The position numbers and the translations under genes were made by a program. Positions 14,801 to 29,800 of a DNA stretch of 48,895 bases are shown one piece after another; positions within the stretch are counted from its first letter, which is position 1, and the number at the start of each line of letters is the position of its first letter. The stretch lies in assembly GCF_000003605.2 (NCBI RefSeq), contig NW_003129729.1, positions 1 through 48,895 on the forward strand, read 5' to 3'. A model generated the notes under the pieces. That model did no database searches, was not told where the DNA came from, and worked only from the letters and a program-made list of their open reading frames with translations. The DNA is from Saccoglossus kowalevskii (lineage: Eukaryota; Hemichordata; Enteropneusta; Harrimaniidae).

Positions 14801-17800
14801 GAATGTTAAAGCAATGTTTAGGATGACATTAACACTCACCAGTGCAATTGTAATCATCTACCAGTAAATAACCATCCATACATTCACAATAATATGACCC
14901 ATTAGTATTAGTGCAATTATGATCACATTCATGTGTGCCAAGTTGACATTCATCATTATCTATATTAGACAAGGCAATGTTACGAGATATAAAAACAATG
15001 AAATGTTACTTGCAGAGGGCAGGATATGCATGTATTACGTTGCTATGATGTAGAATGTTAAAGCAATGTTTAGGATGACATTAACACTCACCGGTGCAAT
15101 TGTAATCATCTACCAGGAAATAACCATCCATACATTCACAATAATACGACCCATTTGTATTAATGCAATTATGATCACATTCATGCGTGCCAAGTTGACA
15201 TTCATCATTATCTATAGTAGAGAAAGCAATGTTATGAGATATGAAAGCATTGAAATGTTACTTGCAGAGAGCAGGATATGCATGTATTACGTTGATAGGG
15301 TGTAGAATGTTAACGCAATATTTAGAATGACATTAACACTCACCAGTGCAATTGTAATCATCTACCAGTAAATAACCATCCATACATTCACAATAATACA
15401 ACCCATTTGAATTAATGCAATTATGATCACATTCATGTGTGCCAAGTTGACATTCATCATTATCTATATTAGACAATGCAATGTTATGAGATATAAAATC
15501 AATGAAATGTTACTTGCAGAGGGCAGTATATGCATGTATTACCTTGATAATGTGTAGATTGTTAAAGCAATGTTTAGGATGGCATTAACACTCACCAGTG
15601 CAATTGTAATCATCTACCAGTAAATAACCATCCATACATTCACAATAGTATGACCCATTAGTATTAATGCAATTATGATCACATTCATGCGTGCCAAGTT
15701 GACATTCATCAATATCTATAATGGACAAAGCAATGTTATGAGATATAAAAGCAATGACATGTTATTTGCTGAGGGCAGGATATGCATGTATTACGTTGAT
15801 AGGTGTAGAATGTTAAAGCAATGTTTAAAATGACATTAACACTCACCAGTGCAATTGTAATCATCTACCAATAAATAACCCTCCCTACATTCCCCATAAT
15901 ATGAACCCTTAATATTAATGCAATTATGATCACATTTCTGCGTGCCCAGTTGACATTCCTCATTATCTATAATACAAAAAGCAATGTTATGAAATATAAA
16001 AACATTGAAATGTTACTTGCTGAGAGCAAGGATATGCATGTATTACGTTGATAGGGTGTAGAATGTTAAAGCAATGTTTAGAATGACATTAACACTCACC
16101 AGTGCAATTGTAATCATCTACCAGTAAATAACCATCCATACATTCACAATAGTATGACCCATTAGTATTAGTGCAATTATGATCACATTCATGCGTGCCA
16201 AGTTGACATTCATCAATATCTATAATGGACAAAGCAATGTTATGAGATATAAAAGCAATGAAATGTTACTTGCTGAGGGCATGATATGCATGTATTACGT
16301 TGATAGGGTGTAGAATGTTAAAGCAATGTTTAGAATGACATTAACACTCACCAGTGCAATTGTAATCATCTACCAGTAAATAACCATCCACACATTCACA
16401 ATAATACAACCCATTAGTATTAGTGCAATTATGATCACATTCATGTGTGCCAATTTGACATTCATCATTATCTATATAAGACAATGCAATGTTATGAGAT
16501 ATAAAATCAATGAAATGTTACTTGCAGAGGGCAGTATATGCATGTATTACCTTGATAATGTGTAGAATGTTAAAGCAATATTTAGAATGACATTAACACT
16601 CACCAGTGCAATTGTAATCATCTACCAGTAAATAACCATCCATACATTCACAATAGTATGACCCATTAGTATTAGTGCAATTATGATCACATTCATGCGT
16701 ACCAAGTTGACATTCATCAATATCTATAATGGACAAAGCAATGTTATGAGATATAAAAGCAATGAAATGTTACTTGCTGAGGGCAGGATATGCATGTATA
16801 ACGTTGATAGGGTGTAGAATGTTAAAGCAATGTTTAGAATGACATTAACACTCACCAGTGCAATTGTAATCATCTACCAGTAAATAACCATCCACACATT
16901 CACAATAATACGACCCATTTGTATTAATGCAATTATGATCACATTCATGTGTGCCAATTTGACATTCATCATTATCTATAGTAGAGAAAGCAATGTTATG
17001 AGATATAAAAGCATTGAAATGTTACTTGCAGAGTGCAGGATATGCATGCATTACGTTGCTAAGATGTAGAATGTTAAAGCAATGTTTAGGATGACATTAA
17101 CACTCACCAGTGCAATTGTAATCATCTACCAGTAAATAACCATCCATACATTCACAATAGTATGACCCATTAGTATTAGTGCAATTATGATCACATTCAT
17201 GTGTGCCAAGTTGACATTCATCAATATCTATAATGGACAAAGCAATGTTATGAGATATAAAAGCAATGACATGTTATTTGCTGAGGGCAGGATATGCATG
17301 TATTACGTTGATAGGGTGTAGAATGTTAAAGCAGTGTTTAGAATGACATTAACACTCACCAGTGCAATTGTAATCATCTACCAGTAAATAACCATCCATA
17401 CATTCACAATAGTATGACCCATTAGTATTAGTGCAATTATGATCACATTCATGCGTGCCAAGTTGACATTCATCAATATCTATAATGGACAAAGCAATGT
17501 TATGAGATATAAAAGCAATGAAATGTTACTTGCTGAGGGCAGGATATGCATGTATTACGTTGATAGGGTGTAGAATGTTAAAGCAATGTTTAAAATGACA
17601 TTAACACTAAGCAGTGCAATTGTAATCATCTACCAGTAAATAACCATCCATACATTCACAATAGTATGACCCATTAGTATTAGTGCAATTATGATCACAT
17701 TCATGCGTGCCAAGTTGACATTCATCAATATCTATAATGGACAAAGCAATGTTATGAGATATAAAAGCAATGAAATGTTACTTGATGAGGGCAGGATATG

Positions 17801-20800
17801 CATGTATTACGTTGATAGGGTGTAGAATGTTAAAGCAATGTTTAGAATGACATTAACACTCACCAGTGCAATTGTAATCATCTACCAGTAAATAACCATC
17901 CACACATTCACAATAATACAACCCATTAGTATTAGTGCAATTATGATCACATTCATGTGTGCCAATTTGACATTCATCATTATCTATAGTAGAGAAAGCA
18001 ATGTTATGAGATATAAAAGCATTGAAATGTTACTTGCAGAGTGGAGGATATGCATGTATCACGTTGATAGGGTGTAGAATGGTAAAGCAATGTTTAGAAT
18101 GACATTAACACTCACCAGTGCAATTGTAATCATCTACCAGTAAATAACCATCCATACATTCACAATAATACAACCCATTTGAATTAATGCAATTATGATC
18201 ACATTCATGTGTGCCAAGTTGACATTCATCATTATCTATATTAGACAATGCAATGTTATGAGATATAAAATCAATGAAATGTTACTTGCAGAGGGCAGTA
18301 TATGCATGTATTACCTTGATAATGTGTAGATTGTTAAAGCAATGTTTAGGATGACATTAACACTCACCAGTGCAATTGTAATCATCTACCAGTAAATAAC
18401 CATCCATACATTCACAATAGTATGACCCATCAGTATTAGTGCAATTATGATCACATTCATGTGTGCCAAGTTGACATTCATCAATATCTATAATGGACAA
18501 AGCAATGTTACGATATATAAAAGCAATGACATGTTATTTGCTGAGGGCAGGATATGCATGTATTACGTTGATAGGGTGTAGAATGTTAAAGCAATGTTTA
18601 TAATGACATTAACCCTCACCAGTGCAATTTGTAATCATCTACCAGTAAATAATCATCCATACATTTCACAATAGTATGACCCATTAGTATTAGTGCAATT
18701 ATGATCACATTCATGTGTGCCAAGTTGACATTCATCAATATCTATAATGGACAAAGCAATGTTATGAGATATAAAAGCAATGACATGTTATTTGCTGAGG
18801 GCAGGATATGCATGTATTACGTTGATAGGGTGTAGAATGTTAAAGCAATGTTTAGAATGACATTAACCCTCACAAGTGCAATTGTAATCATCTACCAGTA
18901 AATAACCATCCATACATTCACAATAGTATGACCCATTAGTATTAGTGCAATTATGATCACATTCATGCGTGCCAAGTTGACATTCATCAATATCTATAAT
19001 GGACAAAGCAATGTTATGAGATATAAAAGCAATGACATGTTATTTGCTGAGGGCAGGATATGCATGTATTACGTTGATAGGGTGTAGAATGTTAAAGCAA
19101 TGTTTAGGATGACATTAACACTCGCCAGTGCAATTGTAATCATCTACCAGTAAATAACCATCCATACATTCACAATAGTATGACCCATTAGTATTAGTGC
19201 AATTATGATCACATTCATGTGTGCCAAGTTGACATTCATCAATATCTATAATGGACAAAGCAATGTTATGAGATATAAAAGCAATGAAATGTTACTTGCT
19301 GAGGGCAGGATATGCATGTATTACGTTGATAGGGTGTAGAATGTAAAGCAATGTTTGTTTAGAATGACATTAACACTAACCAGTGCAATTGTAATCATCT
19401 ACCAGTAAATAACCATCCATACATTCACAATAGTATGACCCATTAGTATTAGTGCAATTATGATCACATTCATGCGTGCCAAGTTGACATTCATCAATAT
19501 CTATAATAGACAAAGCATTGTTATGAGAAATAAAAGCAATGAAATGTTACTTGCTGAGGGCAGGATATGCATGTATTAGGTTGATAGGGTGTAGAATGTT
19601 AAAGCAATATTTAGAATGACATTAACACTCACCAGTGCATTTGTAATCATCTACCAGTAAATAACCATCCATACATTCACAATAATACGACCCATTTGTA
19701 TTAATGCAATTATGATCACATTCATGTGTGCCAAGTTGACATTCATCATTATCTATATTAGACAATGCAATATTATGAGATATAAAATCAATGAAATGTT
19801 ACTTGCAGAGGGCAGTATATGCATGTATTACGTTGATAATGTGTAGAATGTTAAAGCAATGTTTAGGATGACATTAACACTCACCAGTGCAATTGTAATC
19901 ATCTACCAGTAAATAACCATCCATACATTCACAATAATATGACCCATTAGTATTAGTGCAATTATGATCACATTCATGTGTGCCAAGTTGACATTCATCA
20001 TTATCTATATTAGACAAGGCAATGTTACGAGATATAAAAACAATGAAATGTTACTTGCAGAGGGCAGGATATGCATGTATTACGTTGCTAAGATGTAGAA
20101 TGTTAAAGCAATGTTTAGGATGACATTAACACTCACCGGTGCAATTGTAATCATCTACCAGGAAATAACCATCCATACATTCACAATAGTATGACCCATT
20201 AGTATTAGTGCAATTATGATCACATTCATGTGTGCCAAGTTGACATTCATCATTATCTATATTAGACAATGCAATGTTATGAGATATAAAATCAATGAAA
20301 TGTTACTTGCAGAGGGCAGTATATGCATGTATTACCTTGATAATGTGTAGATTGTTAAAGCAATGTTTAGGATGGCATTAACACTCACCAGTGCAATTGT
20401 AATCATCTACCAGTAAATAACCATCCATACATTCACAATAGTATGACCCATTAGTATTAGTGCAATTATGATCACATTCATGCGTGCCAAGTTGACATTC
20501 ATCAATATCTATAATAGACAAAGCATTGTAATGAGAAATAAAAGCAATGAAATGTTACTTGCTGAGGGCAGGATATGCATGTATTAGGTTGATAGGGTGT
20601 AGAATGTTAAAGCAATATTTAGAATGACATTAACACTCACCAGTGCAATTGTAATCATCTACCAGTAAATAACCATCCATACATTCACAATAATACGACC
20701 CATTTGTATTAATGCAATTATGATCACATTCATGTGTGCCAAGTTGACATTCATCATTATCTATATTAGACAATGCAATATTATGAGATATAAAATCAAT

Positions 20801-23800
20801 GAAATGTTACTTGCAGAGGGCAGTATATGCATGTATTACGTTGATAATGTGTAGAATGTTAAAGCAATGTTTAGGATGACATTAACACTCACCAGTGCAA
20901 TTGTAATCATCTACCAGTAAATAACCATCCATACATTCACAATAGTATGACCCATTAGTATTAGTGCAATTATGATCACATTCATGTGTGCCAAGTTGAC
21001 ATTCATCAATATCTATAATGGACAAAGCAATGTTATGAGATATAAAAGCAATGACATGTTATTTGCTGCGGGCAGGATATGCATGTATTACGTTGATCGG
21101 GTGTAGAATGTTAAAGCAATGTTTAGGATGACATTAACACTCACCAGTGCAATTGTAATCATCTACCAGTAAATAACCATCCATACATTCACAATAATAT
21201 GACCCATTAGTATTAGTGCAATTATGATCACATTCATGTGTGCCAAGTTGACATTCATCATTATCTATATTAGACAAGGCAATGTTACGAGATATAAAAA
21301 CAATGAAATGTTACTTGCAGAGGGCAGGATATGCATGTATTACGTTGCTAAGATGTAGAATGTTAAAGCAATGTTTAGGATGACATTAACACTCACCGGT
21401 GCACTTGTAATCATCTACCAGGAAATAACCATCCATACATTCACAATAATACGACCCATTTGTATTAATGCAATTATGATCACATTCATGCGTGCCAAGT
21501 TGACATTCATCATTATCTATAGTAGAGAAAACAATGTTATGAGATGTGAAAGCATTGAAATGTTACTTGCAGAGAGCAGTATATGCATGTATTACGTTGA
21601 TAGGGTGTAGAATGTTAACGCAATATTTAGAATGACATTAACACTCACCAGTGCAATTGTAATCATCTACCAGTAAATAACCATCCATACATTCACAATA
21701 ATACAACCCATTTGAATTAATGCAATTATGATCACATTCATGTGTGCCAAGTTGACATTCATCATTATCTATATTAGACAATGCAATGTTATGAGATATA
21801 AAATCAATGAAATGTTACTTGCAGAGGGCAGTATATGCATGTATTACCTTGATAATGTGTAGATTGTTAAAGCAATGTTTAGGATGGCATTAACACTCAC
21901 CAGTGCAATTGTAATCATCTACCAGTAAATAACCATCCATACATTCACAATAGTATGACCCATTAGTATTAGTGCAATTATGATCACATTCATGCGTGCC
22001 AAGTTGACATTCATCAATATCTATAATCGACAAAGCAATGTTATGAGATATAAAAGCAATGAAATGTTACTTGCTGAGGGCAGGATATGCATGTATTACG
22101 TTGATAGGGTGTAGAATGTTAAAGCAATATTTAGAATGACATTAACACTCACCAGTGCAATTGTAATCATCTACCAGTAAATAACCATCCAAACATTCAC
22201 AATAATACGACCCATTTGTATTAATGCAACTATGATCACATTCATGTGTGCCAAGTTGACATTCATCATTATCTATATTAGACAATGCAATGTTATGAGA
22301 TATAAAATCAATGAAATGTTACTTGCAGAGGGCAGTATATGCATGCATTACGTTGCTAAGAAGTAGAATGTTAAAGCAATGTTAAGGATGACATTAACAC
22401 TCACCAGTGCAATTGTAATCATCTACCAGTAAATAACCATTCATACATTCACAATAGTATGACCCATTAGTATTAGTGCAATTATGATCACATTCATGTG
22501 TGCCAATTTGACATTCATCATTATCTATAGTAGAGAAAGCAATGTTATGAGATATAAAAGCAATGAAATGTTACTTGCTGAGGGCAGGATATGCATGTAT
22601 TACGTTGGTAGGGTGTAGAATGTTAAAGCAATGTTTAGAATGACATTAACACTAAGCAGTGCAATTGTAATCATGTACCAGTAAATAACCATCCATACAT
22701 TCACAATAGTATGACCCATTAGTATTAGTGCAATTATGATCACATTCATGCGTGCCAAGTTGACATTCATCAATATCTATAATGGACAAAGCAATGTTAT
22801 GAGATATAAAAGCAATGACATGTTATTTGCTGAGGGCAGGATATGCATGTATTACGTTGATAGGGTGTAGAATGTTAAAGCAATGTTTAAAATGACATTA
22901 ACACTCACCAGTGCAATTGTAATCATCTACCAGTAAATAACCATCCATACATTCACAATAGTATGACCCATTAGTATTAGTGCAATTATGATCACATTCA
23001 TGTGTGCCAAGTTGACATTCATCAATATCTATAATGGACAAAGCAATGTTATGAGATATAAAAGCAATGACATGTTATTTGCTGAGGGCAGGATATGCAT
23101 GTATTACGTTGATAGGTGTAGATTGTTAAAGCAATGTTTAAAATGACATTAACACTCACCAGTGCAATTGTAATCATCTACCAGTAAATAACCATCCATA
23201 CATTCACAATAGTATGACCCATTAGTATTAGTGCAATAATGATCACATTCATGTGTGCCAAGTTGACATTCATCAATATCTATAATGGACAAAGCAATGT
23301 TATGAGATATAAAAGCAATGACATGTTATTTGCTGCGGGCAGGATATGCATGTATTACGTTGATCGGGTGTAGAATGTTAAAGCAATGTTTAGGATGACA
23401 TTAACACTCACCAGTGCAATTGTAATCATCTACCAGTAAATAACCATCCATACATTCACAATAATATGACCCATTAGTATTAGTGCAATTATGATCACAT
23501 TCATGCATGCCAAGTTGACATTCATCAATATCTATAATGGACAAAGCAATGTTATGAGATATAAAAGCAATGAAATGTTACTTGCTGAGGGCAGGATATG
23601 CATGTATTAGGTTGATAGGGTGTAGAATGTTAAAGCAATGTTTAGAATGACATTAACACTCACCAGTGCAATTGTAATCATCTACCAGTGAATAACCATC
23701 CATACATTCACAATAATACAACCCATTTGTATTAATGCAATTATGATCACATTCATGTGTGCCAAGTTGACATTCATCATTATCTATATTAGACAATGCA

Positions 23801-26800
23801 ATGTTACGAGATATAAAAACAATGAAATGTTACTTGCAGATGGCAGGATATGCATGTATTACGTTGCTAAGATGTAGAATGTTAAAGCAATGTTTAGGAT
23901 GACATTAACACTCACCGGTGCAATTGTAATCATCTACCAGGAAATAACCATCCATACATTCACAATAATACGACCCATTTGTATTAATGCAATTATGATC
24001 ACATTCATGTGTGCCAAGTTGACATTCGTCATTATCTATAATAGACATTGCAATGTTATGAGATATATATAATCAATGAAATGTTACTTGCAGAGGGCAG
24101 GATATGCATGTATTACGTTGATATGGTGTAGAATGTTAAAGCAATGTTTAGGATGACATTAACACTCACCAGTGCAATTGTAATCATCTACCAGTAAATA
24201 ACCATCCATACATTCACAATAGTATGACCCATTAGTATTAGTGCAATTATGATCACATTCATGTGTGCCAAGTTGACATTCATCAATATCTATAATGGAC
24301 AAAGCAATGTTATGAGATATAAAAGCAATGACATGTTATTTGCTGAGGTCAGGATATGCATGTATTACGTTGATAGGGTGTAGAATGTTAAAGCAATGTT
24401 TAGAATGACATTAACACTCACCAGTGCAATTGTAATCATCTACCAGTAAATAACCATCCATACATTCACAATAGTATGACCCATTAGTATTAGTGCAATT
24501 ATGATCACATTCATGTGTGCCAAGTTGACATTCATCAATATCTATAATGGACAAAGCAATGTTATGAGATATAAAAGCAATGACATGTTATTTGCTGAGG
24601 GCAGGATATGCATGTATTACGTTGATAGGGTGTAGAATGTTAAAGCAATGTTTAGAATGACATTAACACTCACCAGTGCAATTGTAATCATCTACCAGTA
24701 AATAACCATCCATACATTCACAATAGTATGACCCATTAGTATTAGTGCAATTATGATCACATTCATGCGTGCCAAGTTGACATTCATCAATATCTATAAT
24801 GGACAAAGCAATGTTATGAGATATAAAAGCAATGAAATGTTACTTGCTGAGGGCAGGATATGCATGTATTACGTTGATAGGGTGTAGAATGTTAAAGCAA
24901 TGTTTAAAATGATATTAACACTAAGCAGTGCAATTGTAATCATCTACCAGTAAATAACCATCCATACATTCACAATAGTATGACCCATTAGTATTAGTGC
25001 AATTATGATCACATTCATGCGTGCCAAGTTGACATTCATCAATATCTATAATGGACAAAGCAATGTTATGAGATATAAAAGCAATGAAATGTTACTTGAT
25101 GAGGGCAGGATATGCATGTATTACGTTGATAGGGTGTAGAATGTTAAAGCAATGTTTAGAATGACATTAACACTCACCAGTGCAATTGTAATCATCTACC
25201 AGTAAATAACCATCCACACATTCACAATAATACAACCCATTAGTATTAGTGCAATTATGATCACATTCATGTGTGCCAATTTGACATTCATCATTATCTA
25301 TAGTAGAGAAAGCAATGTTATGAGATATAAAAGCATTGAAATGTTACTTGCAGAGTGGAAGATATGCATGTATTACGTTGATAGGGTGTAGAATGGTAAA
25401 GCAATGTTTAGAATGACATTAACACTCACCAGTGCAATTGTAATCATCTACCAGTAAATAACCATCCATACATTCACAATAGTATGACCCATTAGTATTA
25501 GTGCAATTATGATCACATTCATGCGTGCCAAGTTGACATTCATCAATATCTATAATCGACAAAGCAATGTTATGAGATATAAAAGCAATGAAATGTTACT
25601 CGCTGAGGGCAGGATATGCATGTATTACGTTGATAGGGTGTAGAATGTTAAAGCAATGTTTAGAATGACATTAACACTCACCAGTGCAATTGTAATCACC
25701 TACCAGTAAATAATCATCCATACATTCACAATAATACGACCCATTTGTATTAATGCAATTATGATCACATTCATGTGTGCCAAGTTGACATTCATCATTA
25801 TCTATAGTAGAGAATGCAATGTTATGAGATATGAAAGCATTGAAATGTTACTTGCAGAGTGCAGGATATGCATGCATTACGTTGCTAAGATGTAGAATGT
25901 TAAAGCAATTTTTGGGAAGACGTTAACACTCACCAGTGCAATTGTAATCATCTACCAGTAAATAACCATCCATACATTCACAATAGTATGACCCATTAGT
26001 ATTAGTGCAATTATGATCACATTCATGTGTGCCAAGTTGACATTCATCAATATCTACAATGGACAAAGCAATGTTATGAGATATAAAAGCAATGAAATGT
26101 TACTTGCTGAAGGCAGGATATGCATGTATTACGTTGATAGGGTGTAGAATGTTAAAGCAATGTTTAGAATGACATTAACACTCACCAGTGCAATTGTAAT
26201 CATCTACCAGTAAATAACCATCCACACATTCACAATAATACGACCCATTTGTATTAATGCAATTATGATCACATTCATGTGTGCCAATTTGACATTCATC
26301 ATTATCTATAGTAGAGAAAGCAATGTTATGAGATATAAAAGCATTGAAATGTTACTTGCAGAGTGCAGGATATGCATGCATTACGTTGCTAAGATGTAGA
26401 ATGTTAAAGCAATGTTTAGGATGACATTAACACTCACCAGTGCAATTGTAATCATCTACCAGTAAATAACCATTCATACATTCACAATAGTATGACCCAT
26501 TAGTATTAGTGCAATTATGATCACATTCATGTGTGCCAATTTGACATTCATCATTATCTATAGTAGAGAAAGCAATGTTATGAGATATAAAAGCAATGAA
26601 ATGTTACTTGCTGAGGGCAAGATATGCATGTATTACGTTGATAGGGTGTAGAATGTTAAAGCAATGTTTAGAATGACATTAACACTCACCAGTGCAATTG
26701 TAATCATCTACCAGTGAATAACCATCCATACATTCACAATAATACGACCCATTTGTATTAATACAATTATGATCACATTCATGTATGCCAAGTTGACATT

Positions 26801-29800
26801 CATCATTATCTATATTAGGCAATGCAGTGTTACGAGATATAAAATCAATGAAATGTTACTTGCAGAGGGCAGGATATGCATGTATTACGTTGCTAAGATG
26901 TAGAATGTTAAAGCAATGTTTAGAATGACATTAACACTCACCAGTGCAATTGTAATCATCTACCAGTAAATAACCATCCATGCATTCACAATAGTATGAC
27001 CCATTAGTATTAATGCAATTATGATCACATTCATGTGTGCCAATTTGACATTCATCATTATCTATAGTAGAGAAAGCAATGTTATGAGATATAAAAGCAT
27101 TGAAATGTTACTTGCAGAGTGCAGGATATGCATGCATTACGTTGCTAAGATGTAGAACGTTAAAGCAATGTTTAGGATGACATTAACACTCACCAGTGCA
27201 ATTGTAATCATCTACCAGTAAATAACCATCCATACATTCACAATAGTATGACCCATAAGTATTAGTGCAATTATGATCACATTCATGTGTGCCAAGTTGA
27301 CATTCATCAATATCTATAATGGACAAAGCAATGTTATGAGATATAAAAGCAATGGCATGTTATTTGATGAGGGCAGGATATGCATGTATTACGTTGATAG
27401 GGTGTAGATTGTTAAAGCAATGTTTAGAATGACATTAACACTCACCAGTGCAATTGTAATCATCTACCAGTAAATAACCATCCATACATTCACAATAGTA
27501 TGACCCATTAGTATTAGTGCAATTATGATCACATTCATGCGTGCCAAGTTGACATTCATCAATATCTATAATCGACAAAGCAATGTTATGAGATATAAAA
27601 GCAATGAAATGTTACTTGCTGAGGGCAGGATATGCATGTATTACGTTGATAGGGTGTAGAATGTTAAAGCAATGTTTAGAATGACATTAACACTCACCAG
27701 TGCAATTGTAATCACCTACCAGTAAATAACCATCCATACATTCACAATAATACGACCCATTTGTATTAATGCAATTATGATCACATTCATGTGTGCCAAG
27801 TTGACATTCATCATTATCTATAGTAGAGAATGCAATGTTATGAGATATGAAAGCATTGAAATGTTACTTGCAGAGTGCAGGATATGCATGCATTACGTTG
27901 CTACGATGTAGAATGTTAAAGCAATGTTTGGGATGACGTTAACACTCACCAGTGCAATTGTAATCATCTACCAGTAAATAACCATCCATACATTCACAAT
28001 AGTATGACCCATTTGTATTAATGCAATTATGATCACATTCATGAGTGCCAAGTTGACATTCATCATTATCTATAATAGACGAAGAAAAGTAAAGAGATAT
28101 AAAAGCAGTGGAATTTAACTAGCAACGAGCAGAATATGCATGTATTACGTTGCTAAGGTGTAGAATGTTAAAGTAATATTTAGGATGGTATTAACATTCA
28201 CCAGTGCAATTGTAATCATCTATCAGTAAATAACCATCCTTACATTCACAATAGTATGACCCATTTGTATTAATGCAATTGTGATCACATTCATGAGTGC
28301 CAAGTTGACATTCATCATTATCTACAATAAATGAAGAAAAGTAAAGAGATATAAAAGCAGTGGAATTTAACTAGAAACGAGCAGGATATGCATGTATTAC
28401 GTTGATAAGGTGCAGAATGTTAAAGCAATGTTTAGAATGGCATTAACACTCACCAGTGCAATTGTAATCATCTACCAGTAAATAACCATCTATACATTCA
28501 CAATAGTATGACCCATTTGTATTAATGCAATTATGATCACATTCATGTGTGCCAAGTTGACATTCATCATTATCTATATTAGACAAAGCAATGTTATGAG
28601 ATATAAAAGCAATGACATGTTATTTGCTGAGGGCAGGATATGCATGTATTACGTTGATAGGGTGTAGAATGTTAAAGCAATGTTTAGAATGACATTAACA
28701 CTCACCAGTGCAATTGTAATCATCTACCAGTAAATAACCATCCATACATTCACAATAGTATGACCCATTAGTATTAGTGCAATTATGATCACATTCATGC
28801 GTGCCAAGTTGACATTCATCAATGTCTATAATGGACAAAGCAATGTTATGAGATATAAAAGCAATGAAATGTTACTTGCTGAGGGCAGGATATGCATGTA
28901 TTACGTTGATAGGGTGTAGAATGTTAAAGCAATGTTTAGAATGACATTAACACTAACCAGTGCAATTGTAATCATCTACCAGTAAATAACCATCCATACA
29001 TTCACAATAGTATGACCCATTAGTATTAGTGCAATTATGATCACATTCATGCGTGCCAAGTTGACATTCATCAATATCTATAATGGACAAAGCAATGTTA
29101 TGAGATATAAAAGCAATGACATGTTATTTGCTGAGGGCAGGATATGCATGTATTACGTTGATAGGGTGTAGAATGTTAAAGCAATGTTTAGAATGACATT
29201 AACACTCACCAGTGCAATTGTAATCACCTACCAGTAAATAACCATCCATACATTCACAATAGTATGACCCATTAGTATTAGTGCAATTATGATCACATTC
29301 ATGCGTGCCAAGTTGACATTCATCAATATCTATAATGGACAAAGCAATGTTATGAGATATAAAAGCAATGAAATGTTACTTGCTGAGGGCAGGATATGCA
29401 TGTATTACGTTGCTAAGATGCGGAATATTAAAGCAATGTTTAGGATGACATTAACACTCACCAGTGCAATTGTAATCATCTACCAATGAATAACCATCCA
29501 TACATTCACAATAATACGACCCATTTGTATTAATGCAATTATGATCACATTCATGTATGCCAAGTTGACATTCATCATTATCTATATTAGACAATGCAAT
29601 GTTACGAGATATAAAATCAATGAAATGTTACTTGCAGAGGGCAGGATATGCATGTATTACGTTGCTAAGATGTAGAATGTTAATAAATGTTTTAGGATGA
29701 CATTAACACTCACCGGTGCAATTGTAATCATTTACCATTAAATAACCATCCATACATTCACAATAATACGACCCATTTGTATTAATGCAATTATGATCAC

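Larger units (their letters stand above)
18342..19935. repeat. Five-unit block, right copy with one extra unit
   Basis: Exon 74 pairs with 31, exon 77 with 33, and exons 75 and 76 both with 32. The extra unit is the one carrying the frameshifts in exon 75. Similarity stops in exon 80, where aataatatg replaces aatagtatg. Confidence 0.82.
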
